NCBI GenBank assembly: GCA_964463655.1
Contig: CAYXDG010000019.1
Location: forward strand, 1 to 46,659
DNA from: Halothece sp964463655
GTDB taxonomy: Bacteria; Cyanobacteriota; Cyanobacteriia; Cyanobacteriales; Rubidibacteraceae
DNA: 46,659 bases
Reading direction: 5' to 3'
The position numbers and the translations under genes are program-made. The stretch's first letter is position 1. The number at the start of each line of letters is the position of its first letter. The notes under the pieces were generated by a model. The model worked only from the letters and a program-made list of their open reading frames with translations. It was not told the origin of the DNA and searched no databases. Below, piece by piece: positions 25,868 through 34,488 of the stretch.

Positions 25868-27394
25868 TCACAGATCATTTCTCTCCATCTGACGGACGAC
25901 GGTTAACGCAGAATAACTGACACCCGCTGTTCCCTCTCCGGGATGGGTACAGTCACCGACTAACCACAAATTCCCTACTGGTGTCCGATTTGCAAAGCCA
26001 AAGGGGCCGAAGGTAGAAACCCGTTGTCCTAATCCTCCCACATAACCGCGATCGCGATCGGTAAAACGAGCAAAAGTTCTCGGTGTGGCGGCTTCAGTGT
26101 GAATAATAGTTTCTGGAGTGAGATGAAAGTATTGACTGAGATGTTGAATCGCTGTTTTCACAAAATCTTGTTTCAAATGTTCATAACTTTCGGCGCTCTC
26201 TGTCCACCATTGGTTAACATCAGTAAAAGAAGATGCGGTGATTGTCGCTTGTCCTGCTGGTGCGTGTCCGTCTTCGGGCTGACTCACAGAAACAAAGAGG
26301 GAGTTTTTCTCGCCAACTATCCCATCATAGTCATATAAAAATTGCAGATGTGGCGGACAATTTTCTGGAATGGCGGCGCGATCGACCCCTAAATATAGCA
26401 CAAATGCACCGTTAGCAGAGGGCAAATTTTCCACTCGTCTTTGATAGCCGCGCAAGAATAGATCAGACGCACCAAAGGAATTATCAGGATCATTAAGTAA
26501 CTTTAATAAGTTTTGCACTGTGACATTTGCCACCACTGCATCGGCTTCTTCTCGCCAAGTTTCTCCAGTCTTCTGATTTTGTACCGTTACCCCTGTAACC
26601 TTTCCTTCCAGACAATGGATTTTTCCCACAGAATGACGCAAACGAATTTTCCCGCCGTGTTTTCTCAATCCTTTAACTAAACGGGTGCTTAAAACCTGCA
26701 TACTGTCTTGTAAATGCCATAACCCTTGAGGGGCTTGAGAAACCCCTAACGCGGTGGCAGCATACAAGAGGGCGGTTTCATCAGCACTCACCTGAGAGTA
26801 TAGTTTTAACTGCATATCGAGGAAGGTTCGTAACCGTTTGTTGTCATACAGTCCAAACAGTTTTAACGCATCCCCAACGGTGAGAAAAGTAAAGGGTAAG
26901 GTGACTAATGTATCGGGTCGCACCGCAGAAATGAGTTGCCATGTATCCCAGAGGTTACGAGGAGGAAGCACGGGATCACGTCCTTGAAATCGCCAACTCG
27001 CCTCAAATAAGGTTTCCATCAGTCGCCAAAAGGGTTCGCTACCCGGAAATTGTTTTTGTCGTTCTTTCCGCCATTGTTCGGGGTCACGCCAAACATTAAT
27101 CGGAGTTGTTTCTTCTGGCAGATAGACCGCACAAGCAGGATCACAGGGAGTAGCTGGGGGAACGTCGATTCCTAATTCTGTAAAGATTTGTTGATGAATC
27201 CCGCCTTTTTCTAAGCCAGCGACTTGGGTCGCACCGACATCGAAAGTAAAACCGTGACGTTTAAAGGTGGAAGCACAACCGCCAGCAATGTATGCTTGAT
27301 CATAGACAGTGACGGAATAGCCCCGTTTGGCAAGTAACGCCGCTGCGGTTAATCCCCCAATTCCTGCACCAATTACAATCACCTGTTTGTCCAT
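25868..27394 (-). CDS. crtD: Carotenoid C-3',4' desaturase-type FAD oxidoreductase
   Basis: Protein of 508 residues of the phytoene-desaturase/carotene-isomerase superfamily. N-terminal FAD Rossmann motif VIGAGIGGLTAAALLAKRGYSVTVYD (residues 6-31), then GGCASTFKRHGFTFDVGATQVAGLEKGGI and the C-terminal FAD motif GNLWLVGDCTHPGEGTAGVSYSAL. The N-terminal stretch and ETTPINVWRDPEQW fit cyanobacterial CrtD, which acts in myxoxanthophyll synthesis, better than the isomerase CrtH. No carotenoid gene neighbours. Membrane-associated. Confidence 0.82.
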   Translation of the reverse strand: MDKQVIVIGAGIGGLTAAALLAKRGYSVTVYDQAYIAGGCASTFKRHGFTFDVGATQVAGLEKGGIHQQIFTELGIDVPPATPCDPACAVYLPEETTPINVWRDPEQWRKERQKQFPGSEPFWRLMETLFEASWRFQGRDPVLPPRNLWDTWQLISAVRPDTLVTLPFTFLTVGDALKLFGLYDNKRLRTFLDMQLKLYSQVSADETALLYAATALGVSQAPQGLWHLQDSMQVLSTRLVKGLRKHGGKIRLRHSVGKIHCLEGKVTGVTVQNQKTGETWREEADAVVANVTVQNLLKLLNDPDNSFGASDLFLRGYQRRVENLPSANGAFVLYLGVDRAAIPENCPPHLQFLYDYDGIVGEKNSLFVSVSQPEDGHAPAGQATITASSFTDVNQWWTESAESYEHLKQDFVKTAIQHLSQYFHLTPETIIHTEAATPRTFARFTDRDRGYVGGLGQRVSTFGPFGFANRTPVGNLWLVGDCTHPGEGTAGVSYSALTVVRQMERNDL

Positions 27395-27439
27395 CTTTGA
27401 TTATGAGAAAACACTGTTTCTATTGTAAACTTTTGTTAT

Positions 27440-27528
27440 TAGTCATTGGTCATTAGTCATTGGTTATTGGATAACAAACAACGAAGGACAAAGGACAAAG
27501 GACGAAGGACGAAGGACGAAAGACGACT
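27440..27528. repeat. Short tandem heptamer repeats
   Basis: Two adjoining arrays of 7-bp units: GTCATTG/GTCATTA from about 27440 to 27470, and AAGGACA/GAAGGAC from about 27482 to 27525. Such heptameric STRRs are a known feature of cyanobacterial intergenic DNA. They sit between divergent crtD and the M23 peptidase gene. Confidence 0.75.
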
Positions 27529-27599
27529 GGTAACTGATAAGGGTTGACAAATTGAGGAAAAAATGCAATTTTTAGAGCATAATTTTTAGAGTGTGAAGG

Positions 27600-28241
27600 G
27601 TGTGGGGAAAAGTGAATAGGACTAAAATTCCTTTGTGGACGCTAGATTTCAGATGGAAATGCTTATTGTTGACGGTGGCGACGTTGAGTACCTTCGGGTT
27701 TTATACAGGGTTCAAACAGTCTGCTGTGAATGCTCAAAATGTTGCTCGTAATACTCAATCTACTGGACAATGGTTGAATGCGTCTTTTCCAGTGGAGAAT
27801 TTTCAAGCCTATACGTCTCCGTTTGGTTATCGTCGATCGCCCATTACGGGAAGGACTCAGTTTCATCGAGGATTAGATTTAGCTGCCCCGATCGGGAGTT
27901 ATATTCGCAATTGGTGGGGGGGAAGAATTGTTGAGTTATCTGATCACACGGCTTGTGGAACGATGATCGTTATTCAATCGGGAGAATGGGAACACATTTA
28001 TTGTCATCTCAAAGGAAGAGTGGAGAGAACAGGTGAAGGGTTAATGCTGGTCGATCGCGAAGGTGGAATTTTTATCCGACAAGGCCAGCAAGTGGCGACA
28101 GGCGATCGGATTGGACGCATTGGGATGACGGGACGAACCACAGGCCCCCATCTTCACTGGGGGTTAAAGTATGCGGGAGAATACATTGATCCAGGATTAG
28201 TTTTGCGAGAAATGTATCGGGAACAAGCGAATTTAAGGTAA
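27600..28241 (+). CDS. M23-family peptidoglycan endopeptidase (LytM domain)
   Basis: Secreted cell-wall hydrolase-like protein of 213 residues. N-terminal signal or anchor at about 19-36 (KCLLLTVATLSTFGFYTGF). The M23 domain starts at TSPFGYRRSPITGRTQFHRGLDLAAP with zinc ligands His and Asp, and ends with GPHLHWGLKYAGEYIDP, holding the other His ligands. All four metal/catalytic residues are present, so it may be an active endopeptidase. Starts are GTG 27600 or GTG 27612; neither has a clear ribosome site. Confidence 0.88.
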   Translation: MWGKVNRTKIPLWTLDFRWKCLLLTVATLSTFGFYTGFKQSAVNAQNVARNTQSTGQWLNASFPVENFQAYTSPFGYRRSPITGRTQFHRGLDLAAPIGSYIRNWWGGRIVELSDHTACGTMIVIQSGEWEHIYCHLKGRVERTGEGLMLVDREGGIFIRQGQQVATGDRIGRIGMTGRTTGPHLHWGLKYAGEYIDPGLVLREMYREQANLR

Positions 28242-28353
28242 GAATTAATAATTAAGACTGTAGGACTTTCTTAAAAAGACTAGCGACCGAGACGGTCGCA
28301 CTCCCACCGTTCGGGAAATGTCCTAATATAAGCACGTAGCGCTATATCAACTG

Positions 28354-28483
28354 AGCGATCGCGCTCCAGATGTGCCGTGGGTCAAAAAAACAACGTTGGG
28401 AAGACTTAACTCAGGAAGCAAGAGAAAAATTTCCGCCTCTTTGCCCAGACTTTGTTATCGAGTTGCGATCGCGACTTTTTTAG
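28354..28483 (+). pseudogene. Uma2-family (DUF820) nuclease fragment
   Basis: Two adjoining frames together read APDVPWVKK then QRWEDLTQEAREKFPPLCPDFVIELRSR, the core of the cyanobacterial Uma2 PD-(D/E)xK family. The frames are split by one extra A in the seven-A run at 28383-28390. No start precedes it, and a stop follows at 28481, so both ends of the domain are gone. Confidence 0.75.
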
Positions 28484-28532
28484 CCACAGTCTCTAAAAAT
28501 TAACAATTGCTTGAAGGTTCAAAGAGCGTAGT

Positions 28533-28560
28533 ATAATGAAAATGATTATTCAAATGATGT
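28533..28560 (+). promoter_or_regulatory. Promoter with Fur-like box
   Basis: A perfect -10 TATAAT at about 28533-28538 is followed by AAAATGATTATTCAAATGAT, which resembles an iron-box (Fur) operator built of ATGATTAT-type hexamers. It sits just after the -10, where binding would block initiation. About 90 bp upstream of the XRE-like start. Match judged by eye. Confidence 0.35.
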
Positions 28561-28647
28561 CAAATCCCCTGAGTGGTGCGAGCATCTTGCTACCATCCCA
28601 CTTAATCAAACGGATTTGATATTACATTTCTAGGGAATTATTTTAAG

Positions 28648-29061
28648 ATGACACTCAGCAAGTCAATTGAACATTTAACAGATTCTGATATCCAGAATAT
28701 TTATGAAGATTTAGCAAAGAAAAATTCAACATTTCCCCTTTCTTTTCTGACGAGTGAGGTAACTGCTTCTAAAATTACAGGGAAACATATCAGATTTGTC
28801 AGACATAAAATATATGGTCTGAGTGAGCCAAAATTTGCAGCTTTCCTCCAAAAAGAAACAGGATTATCGGATATCTCTTCTTTCATCTTACATCGCTATG
28901 AAACTTATGGAAAACCTCATGCAAAAAGACCCAGAAATCCTAGTGTAGAAGTGAAAGAGTTGATTGCAGAAGTCATGGAGAATCTTCAAGAAAAAGCAAC
29001 TGAAGTTATCCCTAATCTTTCCGCGAAAAAGACAACTGATGAGCCAGAAAATGCTGCATAA
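28648..29061 (+). CDS. Putative XRE-like DNA-binding protein, 137 aa
   Basis: No family recognised with certainty. Residues 46-90 (GKHIRFVRHKIYGLSEPKFAAFLQKETGLSDISSFILHRYETYGKPHAKRP) follow the layout of an XRE/Cro helix-turn-helix (IRxxRxxxGLSxxxFAxxL ... RYExGxxxP) with an enlarged middle. The N-terminus is helical, and the C-terminus is acidic and flexible (KKTTDEPENAA). It has its own promoter and an island-like neighbourhood (Uma2 relic, RHH gene, nuclease-helicase operon), so a regulator of accessory DNA is the best guess. Confidence 0.55.
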   Translation: MTLSKSIEHLTDSDIQNIYEDLAKKNSTFPLSFLTSEVTASKITGKHIRFVRHKIYGLSEPKFAAFLQKETGLSDISSFILHRYETYGKPHAKRPRNPSVEVKELIAEVMENLQEKATEVIPNLSAKKTTDEPENAA

Positions 29062-29166
29062 AATTACCCTGTTTTGAGGAACTGATGCGAGAGGGCAGAG
29101 CGTGCAATTCATATCAGGTGGGCATTGCCCACCCGACGACTAAGGGCGATCGAAGTTCTTCTAAAA

Positions 29167-30177
29167 TTAAAAAGGAGGGAGATAGCCTAAAGCAGTTTTG
29201 ACCCGATCGAGCGTTTCTTGCGCGATCGCACTTGCTTTCTCTTGTCCCTCTTTTAAAATGGCATCTAAATACCCTTTTTCTGTCATTAATTCTTGGTATT
29301 TCTCCTGAATGGGACGTAACGCCTCGATCGTTGTTTCAGTCAACAAGGGTTTAAATTGTCCCCAACCCATTTCCTGACATTCTGCTGCGACGGCTTCTTT
29401 GCTTTTCCCTGATAAAAGCAGATAAAGGGTTAATAAATTATCACATTCTGGACGTTCAGGATCGTCAAAAGTGAGTCCTTTAATTGGATCAGTTTTACAG
29501 CGTTTCAATTTCTTTTGAATCACATCAGGGGGATCGAGTAAATTAATCCGACTCATCTCAGAAGGGTCAGACTTCGACATTTTTTTCCTTCCATCTAATA
29601 AACTCATCACTCTGGCCCCTTCTTCTCGAATTAAAGGAGTCGGAAGTTTTAAAACAGGTTCGTCTTCTGTTCCGAATTGATCATTAACTCGCACAGCGAT
29701 ATTACGAGTTAACTCAAGGTGTTGCTTTTGGTCTTCTCCGACAGGAACTTGGTCCGCATCATATAATAAAATATCTGCTGCCATTAAAACAGGATAATCT
29801 AATAAACCAGCGCTCACATTTTCCCCTTGTTTTACGGCTTTTTCTTTAAACTGAATCATCCGTTCTAACCAGTTTAAAGGCGTGATACAATTTAAGAGCC
29901 AAGCTAATTCGCTGTGGGCTGGAACATGAGACTGAATAAAAATAGTTGAATGATTCAAGTCAATTCCACAAGCTAAATATAGGGCTGCGATCGTGTAAGT
30001 ATCTTGAGCAAGGGTTTCTGGGGTATGAGGAACTGTAATCGCATGAAGATCGACAACACAGAAAAAGTTATCATAGTTTGATTGCGTTTCTACCCAATTG
30101 CGGATCGCGCCTAAGTAATTTCCTAAATGAAGATTTCCTGTTGGTTGAACACCTGAAAGCACACGCTGCTTAGTCAT
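29167..30177 (-). CDS. trpS: Tryptophanyl-tRNA synthetase
   Basis: Class I aminoacyl-tRNA synthetase charging tRNA-Trp; 336 residues, normal for the bacterial enzyme. HIGH-type motif TGNLHLGNYLG is at 12-22, DQVPVGEDQKQHLELTRNIA contacts Trp/ATP, and KMSKS is at 199-203. The start at 30177 (MTKQRVLSGVQPTGN) is canonical. It is a housekeeping gene sitting inside an accessory stretch. Confidence 0.97.
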   Translation of the reverse strand: MTKQRVLSGVQPTGNLHLGNYLGAIRNWVETQSNYDNFFCVVDLHAITVPHTPETLAQDTYTIAALYLACGIDLNHSTIFIQSHVPAHSELAWLLNCITPLNWLERMIQFKEKAVKQGENVSAGLLDYPVLMAADILLYDADQVPVGEDQKQHLELTRNIAVRVNDQFGTEDEPVLKLPTPLIREEGARVMSLLDGRKKMSKSDPSEMSRINLLDPPDVIQKKLKRCKTDPIKGLTFDDPERPECDNLLTLYLLLSGKSKEAVAAECQEMGWGQFKPLLTETTIEALRPIQEKYQELMTEKGYLDAILKEGQEKASAIAQETLDRVKTALGYLPPF

Positions 30178-30213
30178 AATTGATTCCTTATTTTTAATGG
30201 CTAAAATGACATT

Positions 30214-30336
30214 TTAATACTTCTCCCTTAAGGTTTTCTCTATTTCTTGACTAAGGCTTCGGTTTTCCCGTTTGGCAACCTCTTTAACTTTCTCTAATAC
30301 TTCAGGATCAATCGAGAGAGCTACCCTTTGTTTCAT
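30214..30336 (-). CDS. Orphan ribbon-helix-helix protein (antitoxin-like), 40 aa
   Basis: Small frame reading MKQRVALSIDPEVLEKVKEV then AKRENRSLSQEIEKTLREKY. It has the CopG/RHH pattern: a short beta strand with alternating residues followed by two helices. Such proteins are often antitoxins or plasmid repressors; no toxin gene adjoins it. It has its own palindromic operator and -10 upstream. Very short but the pattern is clear. Confidence 0.65.
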   Translation of the reverse strand: MKQRVALSIDPEVLEKVKEVAKRENRSLSQEIEKTLREKY

Positions 30337-30373
30337 TGTCCATTATTGTTATAGCTGGACATCTTTAAGTATA
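30337..30373 (-). promoter_or_regulatory. Operator palindrome and -10 of the RHH gene
   Basis: TGTCCA (30337-30342) and TGGACA (30356-30361) form an inverted repeat with a 13-bp spacer between the RHH start and a minus-strand -10 TATACT (30368-30373). Typical of an autorepressed RHH gene. Confidence 0.5.
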
Positions 30374-30511
30374 ACATAGGGATTTGATTGTGACTCTTCG
30401 CTTTGCTAGGAGTTCTCGTTTATGAGAAGCGCCTAGAGCGCGGGGTTGCTTCGCCCACCACACCCGATCAACAGATAAAATTGATCTAGAATTGCTATCT
30501 TATTATCAATT

Positions 30512-33500
30512 GTGTCTTATTATCCCATTATTTATCGCCCAAAACAACGCCACGCGATCGCGCTATCTGTCCTTCCTTCCGAGGAAAAAGCCGTTACTGC
30601 TAACCCTGCAGAAGATCATTTTTTCTGGTACTATCTCAAGCCTTATTTTGGGGAAAAGATTGACCATAACCGATCGTTTCAAGGTTATATGCCTGATTTT
30701 ATTTATGTTGATCAACGGTCGAATCTTTACCTTGACATTGAATGCGATGAGCCGTATGTCTATGATACAGGAGAACCCACTCACTATATCGGAAAAGACC
30801 GAGAACGCGATCGCGCTTTCCAGAAAAGTGGCTGGTTTGTTGTCCGCTTTGCCGAAAAACAAATAATTACAACTCCTGAAAAATGCTGTTGGGTAATTGC
30901 TAAATTAATCGCTCGTTATACGGATGATCATTCTGTTTTAAGTCGTTTTTCCAAGGCTGCGAAAATTCAGAAAATCCTCTTTTGGACAAAAGCGCAAGCG
31001 GAACAAATGGCGCAAGAAAAGGTGCGCGATCGCTATTTAAATCAAGTTTCAAATTTAGCGATTAACACTCTTTCCCCACCAATAATTCTTAATAGCCTAC
31101 GGGGATTTATCAACACAGAAACAGATTCTCAAATCAGGGAAACTAAACAGATTTGGCGGAAACTGTTAGCAGAAAGAGTTGAAGAGGGTTACGCGATCGC
31201 TGAGTTAAAAATTATTGACTTAAACGCTACAAAAATTACGCTTCGTTATTCTGGAGAAAACATTTCTAAGTTTTCCGTTGGTGAGCAACTGCGTTTAAGT
31301 TTAAATCAGCCCTTTGATCATAGTCAAAGTTATGCTTGTGTTTTAGAAGAAGAAACAGGAAATGATTTGATTCTCAAAGCTGGCTATAAAACTTATTTTT
31401 CCGATTTAGATACCTCTCGCCAAGATTGGGTATTAGATCAAGACGCGATCGATCTGCGTCATTTATTACTCGGTGCGTTAGATGATTTAGAAAACTCTCC
31501 TTCAACTCAAGCTAAAATCTTTGATATCCTCCAAGGAAAAACGCTACCCGATATTCCTTCCAAAAACTATCAGCAAAGTCTTAAGTTGATTACAGGTTTA
31601 AATCTGGGCTTATTGGAGAAACAAAAAGAGGCTTTAGCTAGCGCGATCGCGACCCAAAACTATTATTTAATCCAAGGACCCCCTGGAACAGGAAAAACTT
31701 GGTTACTCGCTCATTTAGCCACGATTTTAGCCCGTAATGGAAAGCGAGTGCTAGTGACTGCGTTTACTCACACAGCGATTAACAATGCGCTACGAACTAT
31801 CAAACAAACGACAGATTACAGCCATCTTTTCAAAGTCGGAAGAAAAGACAAAACCATAGGCTTAACATGGGAAGATGGAAGCGTTACCAACTATGAATAT
31901 TTTAATGATAGTCCTTATGCTCCAGAAACGAAAGGCTTAATTATTGGCGGAACTTGTTTTGTTTTACGGACTAATCGTTTAAAGGGAATTGATTTTGATA
32001 CCGTCATTTTTGATGAAGCGGGACAGATTACGATCCCGATCGCGCTGGCGGGAATGTTAGCAGGAAAACGCTATATTTTTATCGGCGATCATAAACAGAT
32101 GTCTCCGATTATTACCACACAGCATCAGTTTTCTTGGGTTAAACAGTCGATTTTTGAAACCTTATTTAGCCACGCTCCCGGAACAATGCTTGATGTTACC
32201 CATCGCATGAATGAGGAGATTAATCACTTTCCCAGCACTTATTTTTACGAGGGAAAATTACAGTCTTCGGTGTCAGCAAAACAGCGCCGATTAACCTTAA
32301 ATCATCCGCCACAAAAGTTTTCACAAGCGCTTGATCCTGAAATGCCAGCCGTGTTTTTAAAGATGGATTCAGAAGGATGTCAAACGCGATCGCGCCCAGA
32401 AGCAAAAGCCATTGCTAACATTATTTTAGAAGCGGTTAATTGTGGAGTTTCGCCAGAAGAAATCGCTGTCATCGCACCTTATCGCGCCCAAGTGAGACTG
32501 ATTCGCACAGAATTAAAAAAACATCGCAATCATCCTGAATTAACTCAAATTCAGGTTAACACTGTTGAATCAATGCAGGGACAACAACGGGAAATGATTA
32601 TTGTTTCTTTAACCAGCAGCGATCGGGATTATGCGAAAAAACGAGCCGAGTTTTATTTCCAAGTGAACCGATTAAATGTAGCAATTACTCGCGCTAAAAC
32701 TAAACGGATTGTTGTGGGGAATCCCTGCTTATTTGATATTAAGCTCGATCGCGCTGATTTGCAAGCAGGAATTGAAATCTTTCGCAAGTTTTATCAAAAT
32801 AGTGTTATTATCGAAAACGACCCTGTTACTCTTCCCTCTCATGTGAAACCCCAAAAAATTATGAAGACGATAGCAATTTATCATAACAAAGGTGGTGTCG
32901 GAAAAACAACTGCTGCTGTCAACTTAGCAGCAACCTTTGCTAAAAGAGGAAATCGGGTTTTATTAATCGATTTAGACAGTCAAGCGAACACAACTTATGC
33001 AGCAGGATTAGTTAAATTTGATGATGAGTCTCAGGATAATTTAAAGGAATTGAATGTTTTACAACTCCTAGAAAGTGAAGAATTTAATTCCATTCCTGAA
33101 GTTGCGAGAAAAGGAAGTTACTGTGAACCTAGTATTGATATTATTCCCAGCCACATTTCTTTAATGAGGGCTGAAACTGAATTGAATAATCGCGATTTTA
33201 GTCGGTTAGTCTTAGCTAAGAAAATCGAAGCGGTTCGAGATCAATATGACTTCGTTATTATTGATACACCTCCCGCCCTAAATTTATATGCGAGAATTGC
33301 TTTAATTGCTGCGGATCATTTAATTATTCCCAGCGATCTCAAACCGTTTGCAAATCAAGGGTTAACCAACGTTAAAGAATTAATTACTGAAGTCAATGGC
33401 TTTCGGAGTATGGTTAATTTATCTCCTATCAATGTGATTGGTGTTCTTCCGACTAAAGTTCCCACCGTTCATACTTTTGTGAAGAATACTTTCCCAAAAC

Positions 33501-33709
33501 AGAAAAAGATAGTAGAAAATCGCTATGGCTTAAATGTGTTAAAATCAGCAATTTTTGAAAGAGCCGATTTGGCGAAATGTGCTGAATTAATGATTGAAGA
33601 TGATGATGAATTCATCCCGAATCCCAAATCAGTGATTGATTATGCACCCAATTCTAAATCCTGTGAAGAATTTAATCAATTAGCAGATGAAATTTTAGAA
33701 TTAATATGA
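30512..33709 (+). CDS. Nuclease - SF1 helicase - ParA ATPase triple fusion
   Basis: Single frame of 1065 residues, GTG start. (1) Residues about 1-130: a Vsr/DUF559-like PD-(D/E)xK domain with GYMPDFIYV, LYLDIECDEPY and DRERDRAFQKSGWFVVRF; the expected E-x-K is E-x-D. (2) About 360-760: a superfamily 1 Upf1/Dna2-like helicase with Walker A GPPGTGKT (389-396), DEAGQ (from 501), GDHKQMSP, APYRAQ, VNTVESMQGQQRE and NVAITRAK, all motifs intact. (3) From Met784: a complete ParA/MinD ATPase, KGGVGKTT (793-800), LLIDLDSQAN, FVIIDTPPALN. An internal ATG at 32861 could start a free ParA. Overlaps the ParB-like gene by ATGA. Role unproven; defence, plasmid exclusion or repair are candidates. GTG may not be the only start. 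Confidence 0.85.
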   Translation: MSYYPIIYRPKQRHAIALSVLPSEEKAVTANPAEDHFFWYYLKPYFGEKIDHNRSFQGYMPDFIYVDQRSNLYLDIECDEPYVYDTGEPTHYIGKDRERDRAFQKSGWFVVRFAEKQIITTPEKCCWVIAKLIARYTDDHSVLSRFSKAAKIQKILFWTKAQAEQMAQEKVRDRYLNQVSNLAINTLSPPIILNSLRGFINTETDSQIRETKQIWRKLLAERVEEGYAIAELKIIDLNATKITLRYSGENISKFSVGEQLRLSLNQPFDHSQSYACVLEEETGNDLILKAGYKTYFSDLDTSRQDWVLDQDAIDLRHLLLGALDDLENSPSTQAKIFDILQGKTLPDIPSKNYQQSLKLITGLNLGLLEKQKEALASAIATQNYYLIQGPPGTGKTWLLAHLATILARNGKRVLVTAFTHTAINNALRTIKQTTDYSHLFKVGRKDKTIGLTWEDGSVTNYEYFNDSPYAPETKGLIIGGTCFVLRTNRLKGIDFDTVIFDEAGQITIPIALAGMLAGKRYIFIGDHKQMSPIITTQHQFSWVKQSIFETLFSHAPGTMLDVTHRMNEEINHFPSTYFYEGKLQSSVSAKQRRLTLNHPPQKFSQALDPEMPAVFLKMDSEGCQTRSRPEAKAIANIILEAVNCGVSPEEIAVIAPYRAQVRLIRTELKKHRNHPELTQIQVNTVESMQGQQREMIIVSLTSSDRDYAKKRAEFYFQVNRLNVAITRAKTKRIVVGNPCLFDIKLDRADLQAGIEIFRKFYQNSVIIENDPVTLPSHVKPQKIMKTIAIYHNKGGVGKTTAAVNLAATFAKRGNRVLLIDLDSQANTTYAAGLVKFDDESQDNLKELNVLQLLESEEFNSIPEVARKGSYCEPSIDIIPSHISLMRAETELNNRDFSRLVLAKKIEAVRDQYDFVIIDTPPALNLYARIALIAADHLIIPSDLKPFANQGLTNVKELITEVNGFRSMVNLSPINVIGVLPTKVPTVHTFVKNTFPKQKKIVENRYGLNVLKSAIFERADLAKCAELMIEDDDEFIPNPKSVIDYAPNSKSCEEFNQLADEILELI

Positions 33710-34398
33710 AATTAGCTTACAAACTTGTCTCTGTAAAAAAAATTCAATCTTTTCTCTCTGCTTCCCAGTTTTCCACGGACAAAATTGAAAAAGCAGCCCA
33801 TCTTTTCTTAGCAGCAGAATTAAGCATTCAGCCAGTTGTCCTCAAAAGAGAAGGATTAGATGCTTATTCTGTCATCGATAACGATTTTATTTATTTTGCT
33901 GCGGTAAGAGCAAGAGAAATTGATCCCAGAAAAGCAGAAACAATTCAAGCGGTTGTTCTTGAACCCGAAAATGAATCCGCTTTGCTTGAACAAGTGGAAC
34001 TCTTTAAAAAAGAGTCTGGAGCACCAACTGGGTCTGAAGATTTAGCAGGAAGATTAAACAACTTTGAACAGGCGATCGCGCAAAAAATTAATGATTTAAT
34101 GCAGACGGTTACTGAAGAAAATAAAGCGTTAAAATCTTCTCTACAATCTGTCGAAGAAAGAATCCCTAAACGTGATAATCTTCTTGATTCGTTTAACAGT
34201 TCTTCCGAGAAAGAATTACGTCAACTGATCAGAAAAGCAGGTGTTAAAGAAGGAAGTATTGATAAAATTATCCCCCAAATTTTTCAAAAGCAGCCTTTCA
34301 CCTCTCTCGAAGAAATTCCCCCAGCAATTAAAGGATTCAGTGAAAAAGCAATGTTAAAATTAATGGTTAATTGGCTCAACACTCTGGATATGATATAG
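33706..34398 (+). CDS. ParB/Srx-like protein with C-terminal helix-hairpin-helix
   Basis: Partner of the upstream fusion, 230 residues, ATGA overlap (33706-33709). Residues 5-90 resemble a ParB N-terminal/sulfiredoxin-like domain (VSVKKIQSF, PVVLKREGLDAYSVIDNDFIYFAAVRAREIDPR, QAVVLEPEN). About 110-150 is a probable coiled coil (QKINDLMQTVTEENKALKSSL). Residues 165-226 resemble the ComEA-type helix-hairpin-helix DNA-binding repeat (SSSEKELRQLIRKAGV, then PFTSLEEIPPAIKGFSEKAML). It lacks the ParB central HTH. Likely guides the ParA-helicase-nuclease to DNA. Confidence 0.75.
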   Translation: MKLAYKLVSVKKIQSFLSASQFSTDKIEKAAHLFLAAELSIQPVVLKREGLDAYSVIDNDFIYFAAVRAREIDPRKAETIQAVVLEPENESALLEQVELFKKESGAPTGSEDLAGRLNNFEQAIAQKINDLMQTVTEENKALKSSLQSVEERIPKRDNLLDSFNSSSEKELRQLIRKAGVKEGSIDKIIPQIFQKQPFTSLEEIPPAIKGFSEKAMLKLMVNWLNTLDMI

Positions 34399-34488
34399 TT
34401 TAGCATTCATTGCTTTAGTAGCGATCGCCCTTCCGTTAAAATGGTGAATATTGCCCACCCTGCTATTAGCAATCGTTTTCAAAAGGGG

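Larger units (their letters stand above)
28242..28647. other. Intergenic region with Uma2 relic and promoter
   Basis: Contains a GC-rich HIP1 zone, the frameshifted Uma2 fragment, and the promoter/operator region of the XRE-like gene. Nothing else recognisable. Confidence 0.7.

Noticed and set aside
27440..27528. CRISPR-like array
   Set aside because: Units are contiguous heptamers without spacers; typical cyanobacterial STRR.
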